Assembly: GCA_029558635.1 (NCBI GenBank)
Contig: JAKQEE010000258.1
Location: 109,052-173,051, forward strand
Source: Pseudomonadota bacterium
GTDB lineage: Bacteria; Pseudomonadota; Alphaproteobacteria; Micavibrionales; Micavibrionaceae
Reading direction: 5' to 3'
Length of the DNA stretch: 64,000 nt
Both the position numbers and the translations under genes were made by a program. Positions 19,704 through 28,822 of this stretch are shown here, piece by piece. Under the pieces are notes generated by a model. It was not told where the DNA came from. It saw only the letters and a list, made by a program, of their open reading frames with translations, and did no database searches. Position 1 is the stretch's first letter, and each line of letters starts with the position of its first letter.

Positions 19704-20387
19704 ATGGACTCAAGTATGCTTCTTTCCCGTTTTCCGATTCTGCTTGAATTTGGAACCGGCGCCGTCGGGCGCTGGCGGTTGTGGGCTGTTTTTGCTGCGG
19801 TGGTGCTGGTGGCGTCATTCGGGACGTGGGTGTCGGGGCAATACAAGATCGGACGCCTTGATGTTCTCAAGAGCAAATATGACGAGCCCGTGCAGAATTA
19901 CGCCCGTTCGTTTTCCGCGGCCCAGAAACATTCCCTCGAATCCGATCTGCTGGACGGGTGCAAACAAAACCAGATCGGGACGTGGCTCCAGACCACCGAA
20001 GCGCTTGAATTCAGGGGGCCTTTGACCGGAAACCGTGTCGAGGTCGAGCTTGATCCCGCCAAAGCGCATGTCGATTTGAACGGCAAGGAATTGGCTTCCT
20101 GCGTCCAGAGTGATATCGAGGATATGCAGTTTGATATCGGGTCGATGGTCAATTCGTGGTCGGTTATTCTCTTGCTGTTGTCGTTCTGTCTCGGCGTGTG
20201 GTCGTGGGTTTGTTATTCCGCCCAGAAAATCGGGGCGCAGCGGGCGCGCAATATTTATGCCGAAACCCTTGCCGAGACGGTCGATGCTGAAACCGTCGGC
20301 GGCGATGATATTGATGATGAGGCTTCGGAGCTTGGCAGTGACGAGGACGATAAGAAGCCATCCTCTCCCGATTTAAAAACTGAGTAA
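19704..20387 (+). CDS. Hypothetical membrane protein with two TM segments and acidic C-terminus
   Basis: TM at RWRLWAVFAAVVLVASFGTWV and SVILLLLSFCLGVWSWVCYS; tail DDIDDEASELGSDEDDKKPS. Confidence 0.6.
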   Translation: MDSSMLLSRFPILLEFGTGAVGRWRLWAVFAAVVLVASFGTWVSGQYKIGRLDVLKSKYDEPVQNYARSFSAAQKHSLESDLLDGCKQNQIGTWLQTTEALEFRGPLTGNRVEVELDPAKAHVDLNGKELASCVQSDIEDMQFDIGSMVNSWSVILLLLSFCLGVWSWVCYSAQKIGAQRARNIYAETLAETVDAETVGGDDIDDEASELGSDEDDKKPSSPDLKTE

Positions 20388-20654
20388 TCTCCAAACCAGC
20401 GTATCGAGAATTTGCAGGCCGATGATCACGATGATCGGTGTGATGTCGATTCCACCGATCGGGGGAACGTATTTCTGGACGGGAACCATAACCGGATCGG
20501 TGGCTCTTTTAAGAAGGTTCACCAGATTTTTGGCCTGAGGGTTGTCAGTGTTCAGCACTTTGAAGACGATCAGCCAGCTCACGGCGACCTGCAGGATGAT
20601 GACAAACATATACAATCCGATCAGCGTGGATATCGTCTGGGCCACTACAAACAT
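20373..20654 (-). CDS. YggT family integral membrane protein
   Basis: QVAVSWLIVFKVLNTDNPQAKNLVNLLKRATDPVMVPVQKYVPPIGGIDITPIIVIIGLQIL. Confidence 0.9.
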   Translation of the reverse strand: MFVVAQTISTLIGLYMFVIILQVAVSWLIVFKVLNTDNPQAKNLVNLLKRATDPVMVPVQKYVPPIGGIDITPIIVIIGLQILDTLVWRLLSF

Positions 20655-20782
20655 GGGGTTTCTCCGTTTCTGTCCGTTTTGGCTGATATCCTAACCAGAA
20701 AATGCCGAGATGACAATTCGTTAATCTTATGGCTTTATACTGGTGGAGGACTGGAAGAAACTGCTTTTTCCGGAGGGGTTTT

Positions 20783-21463
20783 ATGGTCAAAATCATTTGG
20801 GGTCTGTTTGCTGCAGTTTTTGCTATGGGGGGCGTTTCCGCTTCGTCCTTTGCCGAAAACTGGTGCAAATCCGTTCAAGCTCCGCAAATTCATATCAAGA
20901 CTTCGACCGATAGCGTTTCCTATAATTTCAGCTTGTCAGAGAAAGCCCTCAATGGGTTCTCGATTGATACGGTTAATCCCTATGGCGGCAATGTCATTAC
21001 CGATGTTGGCGGATTGATGAAGGGCGGGATTGTTGTGTCCCAATCCATGCGGTACGGCACCATGACCAATACCAGAACCAATGAAGTCTGTTATTGGTAC
21101 ACGGATATTGATATTTCACTTCATATAAATCCCACCATCTATATCGCCAGCGAATTTCCCCATGGGACCTGCAAACATAACGCCATTATGCAACACGAGC
21201 AGCAGCATGTGATGATCGACCGTCAGATCGTCAATAAATTTGCGCCTTTGATCGGTCAGGCGGTTAAAAACGAGGTCCGGCGGCAAACCACCTTCGGGCC
21301 GATTTCCACATCCCGTCAGGCCGAGCTTGAAGCCTATCTCAAGTCAAACATGCAGACCATTGTGAACCGTCAGACTGACATCATGAATGCCGAACGCAAG
21401 CAGCGTCAACAGGCTCTCGATAATCTTCAGGAATATGAGCGTGTTAACCACGTTTGTAAATGA
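20783..21463 (+). CDS. Secreted protein with HExxH motif, possible DUF922-like metalloprotease
   Basis: Signal peptide, HNAIMQHEQQHVMIDRQIV (HEQQH). Confidence 0.55.
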   Translation: MVKIIWGLFAAVFAMGGVSASSFAENWCKSVQAPQIHIKTSTDSVSYNFSLSEKALNGFSIDTVNPYGGNVITDVGGLMKGGIVVSQSMRYGTMTNTRTNEVCYWYTDIDISLHINPTIYIASEFPHGTCKHNAIMQHEQQHVMIDRQIVNKFAPLIGQAVKNEVRRQTTFGPISTSRQAELEAYLKSNMQTIVNRQTDIMNAERKQRQQALDNLQEYERVNHVCK

Positions 21464-21476
21464 ACTGAAAAGACAA

Positions 21477-21506
21477 ACCCGATGCGAGGAGGAACAAGCA
21501 TCGGGT
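21477..21506. other. Hairpin-forming inverted repeat with purine-rich loop
   Basis: ACCCGATGC-gaggaggaacaa-GCATCGGGT, perfect 9-bp stem, no T-tract after it. Confidence 0.5.
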
Positions 21507-21688
21507 GTCATAGGTGGTCAATCGCTATGGTGTCTTATTGGCCGTCATTTCTTTCAGTGCTGAAACGTCAGAAATTCTTGCTATGATTTAAGGATGACAG
21601 AAAAATATGGCAGAAGTTTGGGTGACGCTTGCCTTAATTGTGTCACATTTGGACGAATCAGATATAGTTATAGGAAAGGGGAGTGTTT

Positions 21689-22606
21689 ATGAAGCCAGAA
21701 ATCCGTCAATCCGCCGATCATATCTTGATGGTCGAGCCTGTCAGGTTTCATTGCAACGTCCAGACCATGCCCACCAATTCCTATCAGCATGAGGATCAGG
21801 GCGGGGTTGAGGATATTCAAAAGCATGCCTTGGCCGAATTCCGCGCTTTGCGCGACAGAATCGTCGAAGCGGGCGTGATGGTGACGACCGTTCTGGGTTC
21901 TCCCGATTCGCCTGACGATATTTTTCCCAACTGGATGTCGAGCCATGTGATGCCGGACGGCACGCGCAAGCTGATCTATTATCCGATGCTGGCCCTCAAC
22001 CGACGGATTGAGCGGCGGCCCCATATCAAGGCCATGTTGGAGCGAGGGTATCAGGATGTTCTGGACCTTTCCGCGGCAGAGGCGGAGAACCGTGCGCTGG
22101 AGAGTACATCGGTCTTGTGGTTCGATCGTTTGAACCGTGTGGCCTATATGGGGCTTTCGGCGCGCTCCGACCTTGAACTGGGGCGGGAGTGGTGCGATAG
22201 GATGGGATACAAATTTGTACCATTCGAGACGCGCGGGCATACAGGGCTTCCCGTTTATCATACCGATGTGATGATGTTTATCGGCACGGGGTTTGCGGCT
22301 GTGTGCTTTGACTGCATTTTGCCTGAATACCGCGGTGTGGTGCGAGCGTCGTTAGAGGCTACGGGGCGCGATATTGTCGAGATCGAGATGGACCAGCTTC
22401 TGGAATTTTGCGGAAACTCTCTTGAACTGCATTCCAGTGATGGAACCAAGAAACTGGTGATGTCCGGTTCAGCATTTCGGGCGTACCGCGATGACCAGAA
22501 GGACATTTTTTTACGCCATGTGTCGGAAATTATCTACGCCGACCTGCCCACTATCCAGCAATTCGGCGGCGGCGCGGCCCGTTGTACGATTATGGAGATG
22601 TTTTAG
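21689..22606 (+). CDS. Arginine deiminase-related / CtlX-like amidinohydrolase
   Basis: ADHILMVEPVRFHCNVQTMPTNSYQ...FPNWMSSHVMPDGTRKLIYYPMLALNRRIERR; STSVLWFDRLNRVAYMGLSARSD. Confidence 0.82.
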   Translation: MKPEIRQSADHILMVEPVRFHCNVQTMPTNSYQHEDQGGVEDIQKHALAEFRALRDRIVEAGVMVTTVLGSPDSPDDIFPNWMSSHVMPDGTRKLIYYPMLALNRRIERRPHIKAMLERGYQDVLDLSAAEAENRALESTSVLWFDRLNRVAYMGLSARSDLELGREWCDRMGYKFVPFETRGHTGLPVYHTDVMMFIGTGFAAVCFDCILPEYRGVVRASLEATGRDIVEIEMDQLLEFCGNSLELHSSDGTKKLVMSGSAFRAYRDDQKDIFLRHVSEIIYADLPTIQQFGGGAARCTIMEMF

Positions 22607-22618
22607 AAAGGGTGCCTG

Positions 22619-23851
22619 CTAGGCAGGTCCGTTAGGGTATTGTTGGATAAGTTCAAGCAATTCTTTGTCAGGCCGTCTGATAGCCTCAGCAACTATAAGC
22701 TTGTTGAAATTTCCCTCTTGAGAATACGTTTCTTTAACTTCAAACCCCGCTCTTTGAGCGATTGAGATATGAGTGTTTTCATCCCATTTGTGGGCAAGAG
22801 TGATAACGCGTTGATCTTTTTGAGCTCTCAACTGAACTGAAGATCCATCAGCAAAATTTAAAACATGATCTCTTTTGCAGACTGCAGTCAGTTTGACCGC
22901 AGATATCCCAGTGTCAAATCTTTCAGAGAGTTTCCAATTCTTTAAGACGTCATACTGGGGGTTTAGGATAATTCCTTGCTGAACCGCACGGGCAAAGGCG
23001 CTCAAAATGAATGCTTCGAAGTTTCTTGTCGGTTTGTATCGTCTTTCCTGTTCTTGAGGGTCCTGATTCGAGTCGAACGTTTTGATAACAATACTCCCCA
23101 ATCCGTGTTGGGTATTCATTTTCGCCCACGCCATGGCAGCAGAATCTTGTGGTGACGGGTAGCCGGAGGTAGAGGGGGTGTTTTCAAATGATCCGCCAAA
23201 AATCATAACAACAGGAGTTCCTCTCGTTTCATTAATGGCCAACTTTCCGTTGTAAAGGAAATCTCCTACAACGCCTTGGGAACTGATCCCAAATCTCCGG
23301 TTTACGGCCACGGCATTCGAAATTGCATATCGCTCAAGAATGTCTACTATGCAGCTGTCGGTAATGTCTCTGTTCACGTCTTTGAGTGTTGCTGCGAGAA
23401 TTTGCGATTCTTTACCATTGAAGGCGTGGATATCTCCGCAACCATAGCTGACAAATTTTATAGATCTTGGCAGCAGATCGATAAGTCCTTTGTTGATCGA
23501 GAATGTTATGATTGATTGATCATTATCCCAGTATCCGTAACTCTGTGTGGGGTCTTTGGAGGAGGTAACGGCATCATCGATGTGTCTTTCCCAAGCGCGT
23601 CCGCCAGACAGGATGATTTTTGCGTCGTAGGATAATCCATTAAATGCGGCAGTCGTTTCTTCAGGAATGTCGTAAAACAAATGAGTCGTCAGGAGACCTT
23701 CAGCATCAGGATTTTTGATTGTTTTCAAGAAGGCCTTTTTGAATTTCTGATCGTACAAACCAGCACGCGATTGCACAGCGTCAACGCGGATTACGCTCCG
23801 GCTTTCGTCTGGAAGTGTATTATCATCAACATCTACAGCTAAGGTATTCAT
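22619..23851 (-). CDS. Divergent EgtD-like (histidine-specific type) SAM-dependent methyltransferase
   Basis: SAM-site-like FVSYGCGDIHAFNGKESQIL, CIVDILERYAISNAVAVNRRFG, VVGDFLYN, VVMIFGGSFENTPS, SAVKLTAVCKR and C-terminal ITLAHKWDENTHISIAQRAGFEVKETYSQEGNFNKLIVAEA follow the EgtD domain order. Confidence 0.55.
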   Translation of the reverse strand: MNTLAVDVDDNTLPDESRSVIRVDAVQSRAGLYDQKFKKAFLKTIKNPDAEGLLTTHLFYDIPEETTAAFNGLSYDAKIILSGGRAWERHIDDAVTSSKDPTQSYGYWDNDQSIITFSINKGLIDLLPRSIKFVSYGCGDIHAFNGKESQILAATLKDVNRDITDSCIVDILERYAISNAVAVNRRFGISSQGVVGDFLYNGKLAINETRGTPVVMIFGGSFENTPSTSGYPSPQDSAAMAWAKMNTQHGLGSIVIKTFDSNQDPQEQERRYKPTRNFEAFILSAFARAVQQGIILNPQYDVLKNWKLSERFDTGISAVKLTAVCKRDHVLNFADGSSVQLRAQKDQRVITLAHKWDENTHISIAQRAGFEVKETYSQEGNFNKLIVAEAIRRPDKELLELIQQYPNGPA

Positions 23852-23879
23852 GCTCTAAGTGGCCTTGTAATCTCTTTTA

Positions 23880-24539
23880 TTAAGCAGTTTTATCTTTGTT
23901 TTTTGCCGGAATTGATAATTTCCAAAAAGCTTCGAATTGTACACGGTAGGCTTCTGCAACAGAAGGATAGTCCAAAATGATGACTGTCGGTTCCGCGTCA
24001 AACAACAGGATGGCTAGCTTCTGTCCATAAACGTAAAAAGGAACAGACGAAAAGAAACTCGACGGTATCCATCTGTATTCACTGTAGTCAGGCGTTGCCA
24101 GAAAATAGTCATCTCCTTCTTTCAGCAGAATTCTGTAATTGATTCCGCTGATGGACTTCATACGTTCAATATGGACCTCGAGATTTTCAGTTCCCAGCCA
24201 TTTCTCAAATTTTCTTTCATCCACATTGTGCACAACCACTTCGCCTGGGTTTTTGCTTAATGTTTCATATACATCTTCATAAAACTGCCAGAATCCCGAT
24301 CGTCCCTTACAGACTCTTACTTCACCGCTTTTCTTTTTAATGCCTTCATCCGGCAGGAATTCAATCCCGGAATCTTCAAATGCTTTTTGAATCAGCTGCA
24401 GGGTGGAGTCGCGCGGTTGAGTCAAACCGTTTTCGATACTGCCGATTGACGTTGCGGAAATACCTGTGCGTTCGGACAGGTCTCCTTGAGACCAGTTCAA
24501 TACTCCTCGTGCTCCACGTATTTGGGCCGTTGTAATCAT
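23880..24539 (-). CDS. XRE-family transcriptional regulator with C-terminal sensor-like domain
   Basis: HTH: IRGARGVLNWSQGDLSERTGISATSIGSIENGLTQPRDSTLQLIQKAFEDSGIEFL; C-terminal YVYGQKLAILLFDAEPTVIILDYPSVAEAYRVQFEAFWKLS resembles TrmB/PLD-like effector regions. Confidence 0.8.
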   Translation of the reverse strand: MITTAQIRGARGVLNWSQGDLSERTGISATSIGSIENGLTQPRDSTLQLIQKAFEDSGIEFLPDEGIKKKSGEVRVCKGRSGFWQFYEDVYETLSKNPGEVVVHNVDERKFEKWLGTENLEVHIERMKSISGINYRILLKEGDDYFLATPDYSEYRWIPSSFFSSVPFYVYGQKLAILLFDAEPTVIILDYPSVAEAYRVQFEAFWKLSIPAKNKDKTA

Positions 24540-24604
24540 GCTTGTCCTGCTTATTTGATTGCGGGCTTATGTTTATCCCAACTTTATATAGAGGGAAAGC
24601 TTTT

Positions 24605-24631
24605 ATTTGTCCAGTAAAAAATATGACAAAT
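24605..24631. promoter_or_regulatory. Inverted repeat upstream of the XRE regulator, candidate operator
   Basis: ATTTGTC-N13-GACAAAT, perfect 7-bp arms, 66-92 bp upstream of the regulator start. Confidence 0.35.
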
Positions 24632-24654
24632 ATCGCAGGGCAGGAATTCCGCCC

Positions 24655-26691
24655 TTAAGCGGCCAAACCTTCACGGCGGAGCAGGGCTTTCAGGTCAGCA
24701 TCGCGGCCGCGGAAATTGCGATAAAGTACTGCAGGGTGCTCAGATCCGCCTTTTTCAAGGATTTCCGTGCGGTAGCGGTGGGCGGTGTCCTGATTATAAA
24801 GGCCGTTTTCCAGAAACGCTTCGAAAGCGTCGGCTTCCAGAACTTCTGCCCATTTATAGGAATAATATCCTGCAGAATAGCCTCCGGCGAAGATATGGTT
24901 GAAGGAATGGGACGCTGTTCCGCCATATCTAGGGAAAAACTGGCAGTCTTTGAGGACTTCATCCTCGAAGGCCATGATGTCGGTGATGGTTTGCGGGTCG
25001 CGCATATGCCATTCCATATCGAGGATCGAAAAGCTCATTTGCCTTACGCCCGTCCAGCCTTTCATAAAGTTTTTGGCGGCTCGCATTTTTTCGATCAGCT
25101 CGGCTGGAATTTTTTCGTCCGTCTCATAATGCGCGGCGAAGCTGTTCAATGTTTCGGGTTCGTACAACCAGTTTTCCTGTAATTGAGAGGGTAGCTCGAC
25201 AAAATCCCATAACACATTCGTTCCCGTTTGAGACGCATAGGTGCCTTTGGCCAGAAGGCCGTGGGTGGCATGACCCATTTCATGGAAGAGGGTTTCAACT
25301 TCATTAAAGGTCAGCAAAGACGGTTTGTCTTTTGTGGGTTTGGTGAAGTTGCACACAATTGCGACGACGGGGCATTCGACCTTGCCGTGGAAGAGACCTT
25401 GATCGCGGTAGCTGGTCATCCATGCTCCCGGTTTTTTGCCGGTGCGCGGATAAAAATCGGCGTAGAAAGTTCCGATGAATCTTCCGGTTTCCTTATCTGT
25501 TACGTCGTAGGCGGTTACGTCCTTATGCCATGTCGGGAGGTCTTTTGTCTCGGTGAAAACCAGGCCGAAGAGTTTTGAAAAATGATCGAACGTGCCCTTC
25601 AGAACATTGCCCAAAGGGAAATAAGGGCGCAGATCTTCTTCCGAAAAATGATAGAGGCTTTCGCGGAGTTTTTCGGAATAATATCCCACATCCCATGGTT
25701 TCAGATCGTCGATGCCGTCTGTGTCTTTTGCAAATTTTTTGAGGGCATCGAGGTCTTTCAATGCGCCCTCTTTGTATTTCATTTTGAGGTCATTCAAAAA
25801 GTGCATCACCGTCTCCGGCTTTTCAGCCATGCGGCGTTCCAGAACGTAGTGGGCGTGTGTTTCATACCCCAGCAATTTGGCGCGCTGGTTGCGGAGGTTT
25901 ACGATTTTGAAAATATTTTCGGTGTTATCAAATTTATCTTTATAGGCGCGGGTGCTGAACGCTTTCCAGATTTTCTCGCGCAGATCGCGTTTTTTGGAAT
26001 AGGTGAGGAAGGGGCCAAAGCTTGGGTAATCAAGGGTGAACAGCCATTTGTCAGCTTGCCCTTTTTCTTCGGCTTCGTGTTTGGCGCCGTGGATCGCGGT
26101 TTCGGGTAGTCCCGCCAGATCATCTTCATTGTCGATCCACATCTCAAAGGCTTCGGATGATTTGTTGACGTTGTTGGCGTAGGCGGGGCTTAGGGTGGAC
26201 ATGGCTTCGTTGATTTTACGAAGTTCCGCTTTTTTATCATCGTCGAGCAAAGCGCCGCCACGGACGAAGTTTTTATAGGTATCATCAAGCAGCGTTTTTT
26301 GTTCGGTGGTGAGGTTGAGAGAGTCCATCTGGTCGTAGACGGCTTTGACGCGCTTAAACAGGTCGGCGTTTAAAATGATGTCGCTGCCGAAATTGGCTTG
26401 AATGGGGCCGATTTCTTCGGCGAGGGCTTGCAGTCCATCCGTTCCGGCGGCGGTCAATTGGTTGTAGAAAATTCCTGCGGCCACGCCCAGCGTTTCGGCA
26501 GCAGTTTCCAATGCCACAATGGTGTTGTCAAAGGTCGGGGTGTCCGGGTTGGCGATGATTTTGTCAATGTTGGTGTGGGCCTCTTTGATCGCGGCTTCGA
26601 TGGCGGGCTTGTAATGCTCCTCCTTAATCAGGTCGAATTGCGGCGCGTGGTTGCGCAAAGGAGAGAGGGCCAAGAGCGGATTTTGAGACAT
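24655..26691 (-). CDS. M3 family oligopeptidase (thimet oligopeptidase/PrlC-like)
   Basis: LFHEMGHATHGLLAKGTY (HExxH); MSQNPLLALSPLRNHAPQFDLIKEEHYKPAIEAAIKEA start. Confidence 0.93.
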   Translation of the reverse strand: MSQNPLLALSPLRNHAPQFDLIKEEHYKPAIEAAIKEAHTNIDKIIANPDTPTFDNTIVALETAAETLGVAAGIFYNQLTAAGTDGLQALAEEIGPIQANFGSDIILNADLFKRVKAVYDQMDSLNLTTEQKTLLDDTYKNFVRGGALLDDDKKAELRKINEAMSTLSPAYANNVNKSSEAFEMWIDNEDDLAGLPETAIHGAKHEAEEKGQADKWLFTLDYPSFGPFLTYSKKRDLREKIWKAFSTRAYKDKFDNTENIFKIVNLRNQRAKLLGYETHAHYVLERRMAEKPETVMHFLNDLKMKYKEGALKDLDALKKFAKDTDGIDDLKPWDVGYYSEKLRESLYHFSEEDLRPYFPLGNVLKGTFDHFSKLFGLVFTETKDLPTWHKDVTAYDVTDKETGRFIGTFYADFYPRTGKKPGAWMTSYRDQGLFHGKVECPVVAIVCNFTKPTKDKPSLLTFNEVETLFHEMGHATHGLLAKGTYASQTGTNVLWDFVELPSQLQENWLYEPETLNSFAAHYETDEKIPAELIEKMRAAKNFMKGWTGVRQMSFSILDMEWHMRDPQTITDIMAFEDEVLKDCQFFPRYGGTASHSFNHIFAGGYSAGYYSYKWAEVLEADAFEAFLENGLYNQDTAHRYRTEILEKGGSEHPAVLYRNFRGRDADLKALLRREGLAA

Positions 26692-26739
26692 GCGAATATT
26701 CCTTTTTTTTATTCCAGTTACAATATATGGATTAAAAAA

Positions 26740-28497
26740 ATGGAAACGCCAAGGTCCGAACAGTTTGATGACATATATTTTGCGGTCGAGGATGGTCTCG
26801 CCGAGAGCAAATATGTGTTTTTGGAACAAAATAACCTTCCGGCGGGCTGGGACAGGCGGGGGCGGTTTACCATTTGCGAGACAGGATTCGGGACGGGCCT
26901 TAATTTCCTTCTGACGTGGACGTTGTTTGAAAAAACGGCTAATTCTACCCAACAGCTCACTTATATCTCCTTTGAAAAATATCCGCTGTCCAGAGACGAT
27001 ATTTTAAAATATCTGGGCCATTGGTCTGGGGAATTCGGCGGGCGGCTGGAGCGGCTTGTGGAAATTTATCCGCTCAGGGTCGGCGGGTGGCATAAAATCC
27101 GCGTGTCGGACCGTGTGACGCTTCTCCTTATATTTGACGATGTGAACCGCGCTTTGCCGCAACTCGATTTTCCGGTGGATTGCTGGTTTCTTGATGGGCA
27201 TGCTCCGGCTAAAAATCCCGATATGTGGACGGATGTTCTTTTTGCCAATATGGGGCGACTGTCGCGCGCGCAGGCGCGGGTAGCGACGTTCACGGCGGCG
27301 GGTTTTGTAAGACGCGGACTTGAAGCGGCGGGGTTTCATATTTCCAAGGCCAAGGGGTATGGACGTAAACGGGATATGAGTGTCGGCGTGTTCGCTGGTG
27401 ATGGGCGACAAGATGGTTTGCGTGCTGTTCCTTCGCGTGTTGCGGTTGTCGGTGGTGGAATTGCGGGCACGTCGGTGGCGGCGGCGTTAATGGTGCGCGG
27501 GATTGATCTTGATCTTTATGAGAAAACGGATTTGGCCAGTGGCGGGTCGGGGAATGTGCGCGGGCTTTTTAATCCGCGCTTTACCGCGCAGCTGGGCAAT
27601 GAATCCGATTTCTATTCTTCGGCGTTTGCGAATGCTGTGCGGACGTTTGAAAAAATTCAGGCCGATTCCGATATCGGGTTTTCGCGATGCGGATCGGTGC
27701 ATCTGGTGACAGATGCGGCCAAAGACAAACGGTTTTCAGGGTTTTTGCAGAGCTGGGGATGGCATGAAGATCATGCGCGATACGTGTCGCGTGAGGAAGC
27801 GTCGGCGATTGCGGGGGGGGCGGTTAAACATGACGGAGTGTTTTTGCCCGATGCCGGACTCGTTGCTCCCTTTAAGGTTGTGGGTGCGTTGGCGGCGCAT
27901 GTCAATGTGATCCAAAAAGAGATTTTGTCGCTTGAAGAGCTGCGCGATTATGATGTGGTAGTGTTAGCGGGTGCTGCGGATATATTGAAGTTTCCGCAGG
28001 CTGCGTTTTTGCCGGTTTCCACGGTTCGCGGTCAGGTGAGCATCATTGAAACACCCGCTGCATTTTCGGCTCTTAAAACCAATTTGTGTTATGGTGGGTA
28101 CGCGTCATTACCGTTCGATGGGCAGATGGTGGTCGGGTCGACATTCCAGCCGTGGATAGATGATCTGGTGATCCGCGACGAAGATCACATCGACGTTTTG
28201 CAAAAACTTTCCGATGTTGTGGACGGGTTTGACGGCATAGCCACTGTTACTGGCGCGCGCGCGGCGTTCCGCTGTGCGTCCAAGGACCGTGTACCGGTGA
28301 TTGGGGAAATTGACAGCAATCTTTATGTGTCCGTAGCACATGGTTCGCATGGGCTGATTACATCATTGCTTGGGGCCGAAATGATTGCGGCACAGATGAC
28401 GGGAGAGATCAGTCCTGTGCCGCAAAATGTTGTGCGTTATGTATCGCCGGATCGTTTTAGAACCCTTCAAGCGAGTCGTAGAACATCATCTCGCTGA
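26740..28497 (+). CDS. mnmC: Bifunctional tRNA 5-methylaminomethyl-2-thiouridine methyltransferase/FAD oxidoreductase MnmC
   Basis: FDDIYFAVEDGLAESKYVFLEQNNLPAGW, ICETGFGTGLNFLLTW; C-terminal FAD domain VAVVGGGIAGTSVAAALMVRGIDLDLYEK. Confidence 0.93.
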   Translation: METPRSEQFDDIYFAVEDGLAESKYVFLEQNNLPAGWDRRGRFTICETGFGTGLNFLLTWTLFEKTANSTQQLTYISFEKYPLSRDDILKYLGHWSGEFGGRLERLVEIYPLRVGGWHKIRVSDRVTLLLIFDDVNRALPQLDFPVDCWFLDGHAPAKNPDMWTDVLFANMGRLSRAQARVATFTAAGFVRRGLEAAGFHISKAKGYGRKRDMSVGVFAGDGRQDGLRAVPSRVAVVGGGIAGTSVAAALMVRGIDLDLYEKTDLASGGSGNVRGLFNPRFTAQLGNESDFYSSAFANAVRTFEKIQADSDIGFSRCGSVHLVTDAAKDKRFSGFLQSWGWHEDHARYVSREEASAIAGGAVKHDGVFLPDAGLVAPFKVVGALAAHVNVIQKEILSLEELRDYDVVVLAGAADILKFPQAAFLPVSTVRGQVSIIETPAAFSALKTNLCYGGYASLPFDGQMVVGSTFQPWIDDLVIRDEDHIDVLQKLSDVVDGFDGIATVTGARAAFRCASKDRVPVIGEIDSNLYVSVAHGSHGLITSLLGAEMIAAQMTGEISPVPQNVVRYVSPDRFRTLQASRRTSSR

Positions 28498-28822
28498 TAT
28501 CATTGGCGTCATCCGAGAAGCTTGAAGCTTGCTCTGTTTGTATGGAGACGGGTGTTGCAAATTGTTTAACTGTATTCTGCGGGAACAGGGTTAGCAACAG
28601 AATGAGGCAAGCCGCTGTTGCCAGTCCTCCCGACCACCAGACTTTGCCCGACATCCATGAAGATTGTCTTTGCGGGTGCATGACCTGTTCACGGGTCAGG
28701 GCTTGATCTATCATCTCGTCCAGTCTCGTTTTGGAGAGGATCGGGACCACTTTTGCGTCCGTGTCCAGAAGATCAAACGGGTCGTTAATTGGATTGGGTT
28801 GCGAGGTCATGTTTCTCTCCAT
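28457..28822 (-). CDS. Small single-TM protein, possible anti-sigma factor-like regulator
   Basis: One TM (VWWSGGLATAACLILLLTLFP), start overlaps the ECF sigma gene end; MTSQ start at 28810 also possible. Confidence 0.55.
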   Translation of the reverse strand: MERNMTSQPNPINDPFDLLDTDAKVVPILSKTRLDEMIDQALTREQVMHPQRQSSWMSGKVWWSGGLATAACLILLLTLFPQNTVKQFATPVSIQTEQASSFSDDANDISEMMFYDSLEGF

